Positions 7,246 through 12,720 are shown, counted from the stretch's first letter. The stretch is DNA of 12,720 nt from Candidatus Peribacteraceae bacterium (GCA_018061525.1 JAGOUB010000017.1:1-12720); one strand, 5' to 3'. Numbers and translations: made by a program. Notes: generated by a model from the sequence alone, not told the origin.

Positions 7246-7745
7246 AACCCGTTTTCCTCATCACGCCGGTCGAGAATGACCGGCCGACGGTCAGCTTGCT
7301 GACCGAGCCCCCGGCCCAAGTGCCGGACGGCGCGCTCGTCCGCGAGCTGAAGCTCAGCGCCGACGGGGCCAAGCTGCTCAACCGCATCTGGGACATGAAG
7401 CCCGACCTCAAGCCGGTCCTCAGCGCCCTCTGCCTCGCCGGCTGGGTCATCCGTCACCGCCCCGAAGAGCCGGCCACCGTCCACGGCGCCTGGTACGCGC
7501 AGATCAGGACGGCAACCGTCGGGCTCGAGTCGGCCGGGTTCATCTACATGCACCAGCCCGGCATCGCCCTGGCACTCATGGAGAGCGGCACGGTCGTCCG
7601 CGGCACCTGCGAAGTGATCGTCGGCGAGGCCGACACTTACGCCTTCCGCACGCTCACCGTCCCGCTGCAGACGATGCCCCCCAAACAGACCCGTGAGATC
7701 ACGGCCCTCGTGAACGACTGCCTGCTCGCCGGCTGGCAGCCGTGA
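7242..7745 (+). CDS. Hypothetical soluble protein of 167 aa
   Basis: I do not recognise this protein. It starts MKPVFLITPVENDRP and has no signal peptide or transmembrane segment. The middle is mixed alpha/beta (ELKLSADGAKLLNRIWDM at about 39-56, then LSALCLAGWVIRHRPEE), and the second half looks beta-rich (VVRGTCEVIVGEADTYAFRT). It ends with a helix and LLAGWQP. The phrase LAGW occurs at about residue 65 and again at the end. The start is set by AGGAG (7227-7231) ten bases ahead of ATG 7242 and by the ATGA overlap with the preceding small frame. It is the last gene of the VirB4-like transcription unit, with a strong terminator starting 22 bases after its stop, so a role connected to that ATPase is possible. 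Confidence 0.7.
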   Translation: MKPVFLITPVENDRPTVSLLTEPPAQVPDGALVRELKLSADGAKLLNRIWDMKPDLKPVLSALCLAGWVIRHRPEEPATVHGAWYAQIRTATVGLESAGFIYMHQPGIALALMESGTVVRGTCEVIVGEADTYAFRTLTVPLQTMPPKQTREITALVNDCLLAGWQP

Positions 7746-7767
7746 TCCGTCCTGTCCGACCCCTTCG

Positions 7768-7797
7768 CCCCACGCTCGCCGAGCGTGGGGTTTTTTT
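7768..7797 (+). terminator. Intrinsic terminator of the VirB4-like operon
   Basis: A perfect 10-bp stem, CCCCACGCTC (7768-7777) and GAGCGTGGGG (7781-7790), has a 3-base loop and is followed by seven T (7791-7797). No T-tract exists on the other strand, so it acts only on plus-strand transcripts. The convergent DHH gene stops 4 bases further on. Confidence 0.95.
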
Positions 7798-7800
7798 GAT

Positions 7801-8772
7801 TTACGCGGCCTGCTCTTCCACCACCTTCCAGTTCACTTCCTGCTTCAACTTGCCGTCCACGGAGAAGCCGGCGGCTTTCTTGTGCCCGCCGCCGCCCGGA
7901 TACAGCGCCGCCATCGCGCTCACATCCACGTCGTCGCGCAGCGTGCGGAGCGAGCCCTTCACCTGGCCGCCGCGCTCGGAGAGGACCATGGAGAAGCGCA
8001 TGCCCGGCACCGCGTTCACATAGTCGATGGCGCCGGAGAGCTCGGTGGGATCGGCGCCGGTGGCGCGGAAGTCGCCTTCCGTCACGGCCGAAATGGCGCC
8101 GCCGTCCTCGGTGACGGAGATCTTCTCGAGCACGCGGCCCCAGAGGCGGAGCGTCGAGAGCTTGGCCGTGCGGAAGACGGCCTGGACGATCTGCTGCTGG
8201 CGGGCGCCGGCGCGCAGAAGGTCCGAGACCAAGCGGTAGACGCCGGCCGTGGTGTTGCTGTGCAGGAGCCCACCCGTGTCGGTGAGGACGCCGGTGAGCA
8301 GGCAGGTGGCGATGTCGGGCGTGAGCGACCAACCCCAATCGCGCGCCAGCGCCGCCACAATCTCGCAGGTGGAGGAGGCGTTGAGCACCAGGTTCTCGGT
8401 GCCGAAACGCGGGTTCTTATGGTGGTGATCGAGGACGAGCGTGGCGACGGTGCCGTCAAAAAGCTCGGGGTGCGTGTCGAGGTAACCGGTCAGCTGGCGG
8501 TCGGCGGCATCGAGCCAGACCACGAGGTCGCCGGGCTGCGCGTCGAGGTCGCGGTGCACGATCGCGTGGCCGGGCAGGAAGCGCAGCGTCTCGGGGATGG
8601 GGTCGACGCAGTGCGCCGTCACGGCCGCGCCGGGGAGCTCGCGCTGCAGCAGGCCGACGAGCGCCAGCAGGGAGCCGAGCGCGTCGCCGTCGGGGTTCTT
8701 GTGGCAGGCGCACAGGATGCGCGGCGCCGAGCGGAGCATCGTCAGGGCCGCAGTTGTGTCGGTCATGAGCAT
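7801..8772 (-). CDS. DHH/DHHA1 phosphoesterase, NrnA-like
   Basis: This 323-aa protein belongs to the DHH-DHHA1 family, whose NrnA-type members degrade very short RNA oligonucleotides and dephosphorylate pAp with Mn2+. The metal-binding motifs appear in order: CHKNPDGDALGS (23-34), LDAADRQ (Asp88), LDHHHKN (DHH at 115-117) and TGVLTDTGGL (Asp165). The C-terminal DHHA1 domain carries GGGGHKKAAG (293-302), the nucleic-acid-binding loop. No residue of the catalytic set appears to be missing. I chose ATG 8772 because it is the first start after a good promoter; ATG 8766, two codons inside, is equally plausible (MTDTTAAL). The gene is monocistronic as seen here. The exact substrate cannot be told from sequence, since related enzymes also act on cyclic dinucleotides. 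Confidence 0.9.
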   Translation of the reverse strand: MLMTDTTAALTMLRSAPRILCACHKNPDGDALGSLLALVGLLQRELPGAAVTAHCVDPIPETLRFLPGHAIVHRDLDAQPGDLVVWLDAADRQLTGYLDTHPELFDGTVATLVLDHHHKNPRFGTENLVLNASSTCEIVAALARDWGWSLTPDIATCLLTGVLTDTGGLLHSNTTAGVYRLVSDLLRAGARQQQIVQAVFRTAKLSTLRLWGRVLEKISVTEDGGAISAVTEGDFRATGADPTELSGAIDYVNAVPGMRFSMVLSERGGQVKGSLRTLRDDVDVSAMAALYPGGGGHKKAAGFSVDGKLKQEVNWKVVEEQAA

Positions 8773-8784
8773 GTTAGGAGGAGA

Positions 8785-8814
8785 ATGATACGTCCGTCTT
8801 GAGAGTCGCTTCAA
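8785..8814 (-). promoter_or_regulatory. Promoter of the DHH phosphoesterase gene
   Basis: On the minus strand, TTGAAG (8814-8809) and TATCAT (8790-8785) are separated by 18 bases. The start codon at 8772 follows 12 bases after the -10 box, leaving a leader of about 6 bases and no room for a ribosome-binding site. Confidence 0.55.
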
Positions 8815-8857
8815 TCGCCTTGAGCTTGCCTCTCAGTCAAGGAAAACGCGGGGTAGA

Positions 8858-8876
8858 CGGTTGGAAAGTCCGACCG
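8858..8876. repeat. Short hairpin in the DHH / fmt gap
   Basis: CGGTTGGA (8858-8865), loop AAG, TCCGACCG (8869-8876) form an 8-bp stem with one T-G wobble. It lies between the DHH promoter and repeat copy B. The following plus-strand sequence has only a weak T-run (AAGTTTTCC), and no plus-strand gene ends upstream, so I give it no function. The rest of 8815-8916 shows no gene. Confidence 0.35.
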
Positions 8877-8916
8877 AAGTTTTCCACAATGATCACCTTT
8901 CAGCGTCATCAGAAAT

Positions 8917-9094
8917 TCGCCTCCGGCGCATGGTCGCGTCTTTGGAACGGAGGGGCGTGCGCGCCGTGCCGGGGGTGAAGGGGCACGAAGTCATATTTCC
9001 TCCTTCGGGATGGCGTCACAATTAAGCAGAACCATGGAGGTGGGCTCGGCGCGCCAGCGCTTTTGGGTACTTTTGGCGCGCTGCCAAAAGTACC
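8917..9094 (-). repeat. Dispersed repeat element, copy B (DHH / fmt gap)
   Basis: This 178-base element matches copy A (3752-3925) in the opposite orientation, with about ten substitutions and four gap bases. Its hairpin, GGTACTTTTGGC (9066-9077), loop GCGCT, GCCAAAAGTACC (9083-9094), is conserved in all 12 base pairs, while the loop has changed. As in copy A, the hairpin end faces a translation gene, here fmt, 53 bases away. Weaker similarity to copy C continues beyond the hairpin, in CTTTG-CTC-CAAAGAAAGTGGA (9102-9122). No protein is supported. Confidence 0.85.
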
Positions 9095-9132
9095 AATCGT
9101 CTTTGCTCCAAAGAAAGTGGAAAGAGGTCGGC

Positions 9133-9138
9133 TATAAT
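9133..9138 (+). promoter_or_regulatory. Consensus -10 box of fmt
   Basis: A perfect TATAAT lies 8 bases before the ATG at 9147, predicting transcription from about 9145 and an essentially leaderless fmt mRNA. No good -35 hexamer is present at 16-18 bases spacing; the upstream bases belong to the edge of repeat copy B. Confidence 0.6.
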
Positions 9139-9146
9139 AGAAGCGA

Positions 9147-10022
9147 ATGCCCTCTCCCCTTTCCATTGTCTTCTGCGGCACCCCCGGCGTCGCTGTCCCC
9201 ATGCTTAAGGCCTTGGCCGCCGACCCCGCTTTCAAGATCTTGGGCGTGGTCACACAGCCCGACCGCGCCACGGGCCGCAAGCAGCAGCTGACCCCGAGCG
9301 AGACCAAAGCCGCCGCCGAGGCGCTCGGCCTGCCCGTCGTCCAACCCGAGAAGCTAAACGCCGCCCTACCCGAATTGCAGGCGCGCTTCGGCCAGCCCGA
9401 CTTTTTGGTGGTGGTGGCCTACGGCCAGATCCTCTCGCAGGCCGTCCTCGACTGGCCGCGCATCATGCCTGTGAACGTTCACTTCTCGCTGTTGCCCCGT
9501 TGGCGCGGCGCCTCCCCTGTGGAACACGCCATCCTTTCCGGAGATACCCAGACCGGCGTGGCCGTGCAGCGGATGGCAAAGGCGCTCGACGCCGGCGAAG
9601 TGCTCGCCACGCGCGTGGTGGAGATCCATCCTGAAGACAACGCGCTCACTTTGCGCTCGACGCTTGCCGAGGCGGGTGCCGCGCTCCTGCCCGAGACGCT
9701 CAAGGGACCACTGACGGCGACGCCGCAGGACCCCGCCGGCATCACGACCTGCGGCATCCTCTCGCGCGCCGACGGCCGCGGCGACCCGGCGACAGAGACG
9801 GCCGAGCACCTCTTTCGCAAGCTCCGCGCTTTCACGCCCTGGCCCGGATTGACCGTCGTCATGGACGGCGCCGACCTGAAGGTGATCGCCGCCAGCCTGG
9901 AGGAGAAGCCCAAGTCCGTGCCGCTCCCCTGCCGCGACGGCACCGTCCTGCATCTGCTCACCGTCCAACCCGCCAGCAAGAAGCCGATGCCCGCCGCCGA
10001 TTGGGCCCGAGGCCGGCGCTGA
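9147..10022 (+). CDS. fmt: Methionyl-tRNA formyltransferase
   Basis: Fmt transfers a formyl group from 10-formyl-tetrahydrofolate to Met-tRNA of the initiator type. The 291-aa protein is slightly shorter than the E. coli enzyme. The N-terminal Rossmann-like domain opens with IVFCGTPGVAVPML (7-20), then VVTQPDRATGRKQQLTPS (34-51). The catalytic block contains NVHFSLLPRWRGASP (Asn110, His112) and, further on, LDAG with Asp148, equivalent to Asn108, His110 and Asp146 of E. coli Fmt. The C-terminal tRNA-binding OB-like domain begins near LRAFTPWPGL (about 228-237). The start ATG follows a perfect TATAAT by 8 bases. The SLH gene begins 43 bases after the stop behind its own -10 box, so fmt is probably transcribed alone or with weak read-through. 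Confidence 0.96.
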   Translation: MPSPLSIVFCGTPGVAVPMLKALAADPAFKILGVVTQPDRATGRKQQLTPSETKAAAEALGLPVVQPEKLNAALPELQARFGQPDFLVVVAYGQILSQAVLDWPRIMPVNVHFSLLPRWRGASPVEHAILSGDTQTGVAVQRMAKALDAGEVLATRVVEIHPEDNALTLRSTLAEAGAALLPETLKGPLTATPQDPAGITTCGILSRADGRGDPATETAEHLFRKLRAFTPWPGLTVVMDGADLKVIAASLEEKPKSVPLPCRDGTVLHLLTVQPASKKPMPAADWARGRR

Positions 10023-10027
10023 GTCAA

Positions 10028-10055
10028 TTGCGGCGCAGCCGCAGAGTGGGATACT
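10028..10055 (+). promoter_or_regulatory. Extended -10 promoter of the SLH gene with a spacer hairpin
   Basis: GATACT (10050-10055), preceded by TG at 10047-10048, forms an extended -10 box ten bases ahead of ATG 10066. A weak -35 TTGCGG (10028-10033) gives a 16-base spacer. A perfect 6-bp inverted repeat, TGCGGC-GCA-GCCGCA (10029-10043), covers the -35 and spacer and could be an operator. It has no T-tract, so it is unlikely to terminate fmt transcription. Confidence 0.45.
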
Positions 10056-10065
10056 GCCCGAGCAC

Positions 10066-11340
10066 ATGCGCCGCTTCGCCCTCCTCTCTCTGGCCGTCCT
10101 CCTGCTGCCGCTGGCGACACCGGCTTTGGCGATCGACGTGGACACGGGCGACCTAGACGGCGACGGCCTGGCGAATCTGCAGGAGGATAAGAATGAGAAC
10201 AACAAGGTGGATGCGGGCGAGACCGACCCCCTGCAGGCCGATACCGACGACGGCGGCGAAAGCGACGGCTCCGAGCTGCGCTTCGGCCGCAATCCGCTCG
10301 ACGGCACCGATGACCTCTCCGGCGACCCTGACGGTGACGGCCTTCCTAATGGTCTCGAAGCCGTACGTGGCACCGATCCGCGAAACTCCGATACAGATGG
10401 CGACGGCGTGGGCGATAACACCGACCCCTTTCCGCTGGAGAAGGCCTTCAAGACTGACGCCGACAAGGACGGCATCGCCGACGAGTGGGAGACGGCGCAC
10501 GGCTTTTCGCCGACCGCCGCCGTGGACGCCCTCCTCGACGCCGACAGCGACGGCGTGAACAACCGCGAGGAGTTCGTGGCCGATACCGATCCGCGCGCCG
10601 CCGACACCGACCGCGACGGCATCCCCGACGGCGACGAAGTGCAGGCCGGTTCCGATCCTGACGAGAGCCTCTGCCTGTCGTACGCCGACGTCGACATGAC
10701 CGCCTTCGCCGACGTCGCCGGCCACTTCGCCCAAGCGGGCGTGCTGCGTCTGTCCGGCGTGCGCACCGGCGCCGCGCGCCTGGCGATCGTGGGCGGTTAC
10801 CAGAGTGGCGCCCTGCGCGTGTACCTGCCCGACCGTCCCGTCACGCGCCTGGAATTCTTGAAGATGGCACTGCTCAGCTCGTGCATCGACCTGCAGGAAG
10901 CGACCGTCGGCGAGGGCCTGCCCTTCACCGACATGGCCGAACCGCTTGCCGCTTCGGCCTCGGTCGACGAGATCCTGCGCCAGCGCCTGGTGAAGACCGG
11001 CGTCTTCCACGGCATCGTCAGCGGCTACGCGGAGGACAACACCTTCCATCCGGACATGCCCATCGCCCGCTCGGAAGCGTTGAAGATGCTCCTCTCGGCC
11101 TCGCGCTTGTCGAACCTACAACTAAGCGGGACGGGCGCGCTAGCCTTCAGCGACGTGCCGGCCGACAGCTGGTTCGAGCCGGTCGTCCGCCTGGGCGCCG
11201 CCTTGGGCATCGTCCAAGGCTACGCCGACGGCACCTTCGGCCCCGACCGCGCCATTACCCGCGGCGAAGCGGCGCTGATTATCCTCCGCGCCATCAAAGC
11301 GAATCCCAGCGTGAACGGCGAAGTGGTTCCGGCGAACTAA
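10066..11340 (+). CDS. Secreted S-layer-homology protein with calcium-binding repeats
   Basis: This 424-aa exported protein probably anchors to the cell surface. A signal peptide (1-22, ending ATPALA) is followed by at least six DxDxDGxxD-type calcium loops like those of thrombospondin type-3 or dockerin repeats: DLDGDGLAN (29-37), DPDGDGLPN (87-95), DTDGDGVGD (109-117), DADKDGIAD (131-139), DADSDGVNN (158-166) and DTDRDGIPD (180-188). The C-terminal half holds three SLH domains, at about 206-272, 287-346 and 360-410. The third is the most typical (FSDVPADSWFEPVV, then GIVQGYADGTFGPDRAITRGE). SLH trios bind secondary cell-wall polymers or outer envelope in other bacteria, so a surface role is well supported. 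The binding partner is unknown. Confidence 0.9.
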   Translation: MRRFALLSLAVLLLPLATPALAIDVDTGDLDGDGLANLQEDKNENNKVDAGETDPLQADTDDGGESDGSELRFGRNPLDGTDDLSGDPDGDGLPNGLEAVRGTDPRNSDTDGDGVGDNTDPFPLEKAFKTDADKDGIADEWETAHGFSPTAAVDALLDADSDGVNNREEFVADTDPRAADTDRDGIPDGDEVQAGSDPDESLCLSYADVDMTAFADVAGHFAQAGVLRLSGVRTGAARLAIVGGYQSGALRVYLPDRPVTRLEFLKMALLSSCIDLQEATVGEGLPFTDMAEPLAASASVDEILRQRLVKTGVFHGIVSGYAEDNTFHPDMPIARSEALKMLLSASRLSNLQLSGTGALAFSDVPADSWFEPVVRLGAALGIVQGYADGTFGPDRAITRGEAALIILRAIKANPSVNGEVVPAN

Positions 11341-11464
11341 TCCACTACCCCTTCCCACATGGCATATCGCCCCCGGCGCACGGTGGCGTCTTTGCCGGCG
11401 AAGAGCTCGCGCCGGCCATCCCTCCACAGGGTGGCCGCCTCGTTGTGGTGCCGTCGCGCGATTG

Positions 11465-11564
11465 GCGAAGCTGTCCGCGAATAGTGGCGGCGCAGGTCCG
11501 AGGCCGCGCGACTTTAAGAGAGGCGCGGCCGAGTTTGCGCCGCCCGCGGACCGAGCCATTTCGC
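11465..11564. repeat. 100-base multi-helix imperfect palindrome
   Basis: Nested perfect arms run from outside to inside. GCGAA (11465-11469) pairs with TTCGC (11560-11564). GCT (11470-11472) pairs with AGC (11554-11556). GTCCGCG (11473-11479) pairs with CGCGGAC (11545-11551). GGCGGCGCA (11486-11494) pairs with TGCGCCGCC (11536-11544). GGCCGCGC (11502-11509) pairs with GCGCGGCC (11523-11530). The apical loop is 13 bases. About 32 base pairs in 100 bases could fold as RNA or extrude as DNA. No T-tract follows on either strand. Confidence 0.7.
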
Positions 11565-11601
11565 GCAGGCAACACAACGTCAGCGGCCTGTTTCTTTCTC
11601 T

Positions 11602-11624
11602 ACTTTCTTTGCGCCAAAGAAAGT
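11602..11624. repeat. Perfect hairpin just downstream of the HD-gene stop
   Basis: ACTTTCTTTG (11602-11611), loop CGC, CAAAGAAAGT (11615-11624) form a 10-bp perfect stem. It lies 9 bases beyond the HD gene stop (minus strand) at the end of repeat copy C. It lacks a T-tract on either strand, so ordinary intrinsic termination is not supported, although it could stabilise the 3' end. Confidence 0.55.
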
Positions 11625-11633
11625 GGATACCAA

Positions 11634-12284
11634 TTACCGTTCGCCTTCCCATTCAAGGAAGAACTCCTCTAGGAACCCTTCCATATACGCGTGGCGACCA
11701 GCCGCGATGCCCTTCGCCGTCACCGTGTTCATGCGGTCCTTGAGCAGCAGGAGCTTCTCGTAGAAGTGGTTCACGGTCGTGCCCTTGGCCGACATGTAGG
11801 CCTCCTTGCTGGCATGCAGCACCGGCTTCTCGGCGGGGTCGTGCAGGATGCGATGCGCGTGGCCGCCGTAGGCGAAGGCACGGGCGATGCCCATGGCACC
11901 GATGGCGTCGAGTCGGTCGGCGTCTTGCACCACCTTCGCCTCCAGCGTCGTCTCTTTATCCGGCACACCGGCGCCCTTGTACGAGATGGAATCCATGATG
12001 GCCGCCACCGCCGCGAGGGTCTCCTCGGGCACGCCGTGCTGCTGCAGGAAGGCGCGCGTCTCGCGGCCAGAGGCCTTCTCGTCGCCGGAGAACTTCCAGT
12101 CGGCCAGGTCGTGGCCCAGGCAAGCCAACTCCACCACCAGCGTGTCGGCACCCTCGGCCGCGGCCAGGCGCTTGCCCATCCGCCAGACGCGCTCGATGTG
12201 CCACCAGTCGTGGCCCGAACCTTCGCCTTCCAGGCGGGCGCGGACGTGCGCGGCAAAATCTTGGATGAGCTGATGGTTCGTCAT
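11634..12284 (-). CDS. HD-superfamily hydrolase, YedJ-like
   Basis: This 216-aa protein is a metal-dependent HD phosphohydrolase of the small stand-alone type. The metal ligands are GHDWWHIERVW (His25, Asp26, His29), LGHDLADWK (His58-Asp59) and VVQDADRLDAIGA (Asp121, Asp123). The HDWwHieRVw opening and DADrLdAiGA are typical of the YedJ/YpgQ-like group, some of whose members hydrolyse nucleotides. The real substrate cannot be read from sequence. There is no signal peptide or other domain. I chose ATG 12284 (MTNHQLIQ) over the in-frame ATG 12296 because the latter is closer to the upstream terminator and adds only MKGA. A GAAGG lies five bases ahead of the start. The preceding gene on this strand is closed by a terminator, so it needs its own promoter in 12285-12311, where only a weak TAAAGT (12300-12295) is visible. 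Confidence 0.9.
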   Translation of the reverse strand: MTNHQLIQDFAAHVRARLEGEGSGHDWWHIERVWRMGKRLAAAEGADTLVVELACLGHDLADWKFSGDEKASGRETRAFLQQHGVPEETLAAVAAIMDSISYKGAGVPDKETTLEAKVVQDADRLDAIGAMGIARAFAYGGHAHRILHDPAEKPVLHASKEAYMSAKGTTVNHFYEKLLLLKDRMNTVTAKGIAAGRHAYMEGFLEEFFLEWEGER

Positions 12285-12311
12285 AGCGCCCTTCACTTTA
12301 GCGCCGACAAC

Positions 12312-12341
12312 AAAAAACGGGAGCCGAAGCCCCCGTTTTTT
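12312..12341 (-). terminator. Intrinsic terminator of the Pur-like gene, UUCG loop
   Basis: On the minus strand, A6 precedes CGGGGGC (12335-12329), the tetraloop TTCG and GCTCCCG (12324-12318), then six T. The stem has seven pairs with one G-U wobble and a stabilising C(UUCG)G loop. It begins 17 bases after the Pur-like stop. Plus-strand transcripts would have one A-C mismatch and there is no plus-strand gene, so I assign it to the minus strand. Confidence 0.92.
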
Positions 12342-12358
12342 CTGCGGACGTGGATCGT

Positions 12359-12676
12359 TCAGAGGAACGACTTCATCTGCTGGAAGGCCTCGATGAACTT
12401 ATCGAGATCCTCCGAGTCGAACATGATGGTCGTCTTCTGGCCGCCGCGCGACTTCTCGGAGACCTTGAAGAACTTGCCGTTGCCGGACTGCTTCAGGTCG
12501 ATGTAGAACGTGCGCTGGCGAGCGTGGATCGTGACGGACTGGAGGTCCTGGGCGAAATCACCGCCGCCTCCGCGACGACCGCTATCGCGTCCGCCGCCGT
12601 GGTGCTGGGAAGAGTGGCCGCCGCCGTGGCTCTGCTCGGGCTGGCCGCCGGTCAACTCCGACATCGGGTCAAACAT
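12359..12676 (-). CDS. Pur-alpha-like (DUF3276-type) nucleic-acid-binding protein
   Basis: This 105-aa protein has a C-terminal PUR repeat (about 46-102): SVTIHARQRTFYIDLKQSGN, then GKFFKVSEKSRGG, IMFDSEDLDKFIEAF and QQM. The beta-strand pattern with TFYIDLK and KFFKVSE, followed by one helix, is characteristic of bacterial Pur-alpha-like proteins, which bind single-stranded DNA or RNA, usually as dimers. The N-terminus (11-40) is a Gly/His/Arg/Ser-rich disordered stretch that may help bind RNA. Start ATG 12676 (MFDPMSELTGG) and ATG 12664 (MSELTGG) are both possible; no ribosome-binding site or convincing -10 box decides between them. It is monocistronic toward the left, ending in the terminator at 12312-12341. 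Confidence 0.85.
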   Translation of the reverse strand: MFDPMSELTGGQPEQSHGGGHSSQHHGGGRDSGRRGGGGDFAQDLQSVTIHARQRTFYIDLKQSGNGKFFKVSEKSRGGQKTTIMFDSEDLDKFIEAFQQMKSFL

Positions 12677-12698
12677 GGAAATGAGGGGAAAGAATGCG

Positions 12699-12719
12699 TC
12701 GCTCCCAAGCCGGGAGCGA
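12699..12719. other. Hairpin at the right edge, possible terminator of an unseen gene
   Basis: TCGCTCCC (12699-12706), loop AAGCC, GGGAGCGA (12712-12719) are perfect 8-bp arms that may continue beyond the window. On the minus strand the sequence after the stem is CGCATTCTTTCCCC, which is only loosely T-rich. It could close an upstream minus-strand gene or regulate the Pur-like gene; the window ends before this can be judged. Confidence 0.4.
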
Positions 12720-12720
12720 G

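Larger units (their letters stand above)
11368..11624 (-). repeat. Diverged repeat element, copy C (convergent gap)
   Basis: The outer end at 11368-11394 matches 24 of 27 bases of copy B (8918-8944) and 25 of 27 of copy A. The far end (CTTTGCGCCAAAGAAAGTGGA, about 11607-11627) matches 9102-9122. The interior differs. Where A and B carry the GGTACTTTTGGC hairpin, this copy has GCCGGCG/CGCCGGC arms (11394-11400 and 11410-11416), a patch resembling the CCTCC...GGAGG hairpin, and a large palindrome. It nearly fills the 293-base space between the convergent stops of the SLH and HD genes. I see no gene here. Confidence 0.6.

Noticed and set aside
9034..9146. Conserved short peptide (MExGSARQRFWVLLARCQKY) readable in both repeat copies A and B
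   Set aside because: The peptide follows from nucleotide conservation of the hairpin element. Two of the differences are synonymous, which is suggestive, but the frames run into different sequence right after the repeat and lack a ribosome-binding site.
9366..10766. Minus-strand frame opposite fmt and the SLH gene
   Set aside because: It crosses two unrelated real genes and their intergenic promoter, and is composed of Ser/Arg/Pro-rich sequence typical of antisense shadows.
12312..12341. Bidirectional terminator
   Set aside because: The plus-strand version has an A-C mismatch in the stem, and no plus-strand gene ends nearby.
1..12720. CRISPR array, tRNA or rRNA genes, transposase or integrase
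   Set aside because: I saw no regularly spaced direct repeats, no cloverleaf with a typical T-loop, no rRNA signature and no recombinase motifs; the repeats present are dispersed and inverted.

Overview
The window is 12.7 kb of GC-rich, densely coding bacterial chromosome. It holds ten complete genes I would defend, one gene tail at the left edge, and one small gene (40 codons) that is probable but unproven. The organism is most likely a member of the Patescibacteria (Candidate Phyla Radiation) or a similarly streamlined lineage. The hints are a FemAB-type tail, an arginyl-tRNA synthetase with an altered HIGH box, a stand-alone VirB4-like ATPase, an S-layer-homology (SLH) protein with calcium loops, and frequent start codons placed directly after a -10 box. 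This placement is inference; nothing here is a formal phylogenetic marker analysis.

Layout, left to right. Bases 3-125 end a FemAB-like aminoacyltransferase gene. A small single-pass membrane protein (175-525, +) follows behind its own promoter. It converges with a minus-strand pair: argS (1976-3673) and, 11 bases after it, a lipoprotein with two SH3 domains and a degenerate polysaccharide-deacetylase domain (534-1964). The gap 3674-3988 separates argS from a divergent plus-strand block. That block is a coiled-coil lipoprotein (3989-4840), a VirB4/TraC-family ATPase (about 4880-7111), a 40-codon frame with a CX3CX2C cysteine cluster (7123-7245), and an unrecognised 167-aa protein (7242-7745). 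It ends in a textbook terminator (7768-7797). A DHH/DHHA1 phosphoesterase (7801-8772, -) comes next. After the gap 8773-9146 come fmt (9147-10022, +) and the SLH protein (10066-11340, +). A repeat-filled convergent gap (11341-11633) leads to an HD-domain hydrolase (11634-12284, -). A UUCG-loop terminator and a Pur-alpha-like nucleic-acid-binding protein (12359-12676, -) close the window.

How the genes relate. argS and fmt both serve translation (tRNA charging and formylation of the initiator tRNA). The DHH phosphoesterase and Pur-like protein are probably RNA or ssDNA housekeeping proteins. The two lipoproteins, the small membrane protein, the FemAB tail and the SLH protein belong to the cell envelope. 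The VirB4-like ATPase probably powers an envelope secretion or pilus machine whose other parts are not in this window.

The most unusual structure is between the genes. Two copies of an approximately 175-base element, about 92% identical and in opposite orientation, sit in the divergent gaps upstream of argS and of fmt. Each carries a perfect 12-bp hairpin facing the translation gene. A diverged relative fills the convergent gap 11341-11633 and contains a 100-base, multi-helix imperfect palindrome. Several genes also appear to be transcribed as leaderless mRNAs; the clearest case suggests that the VirB4-like ATPase starts at an ATT codon.
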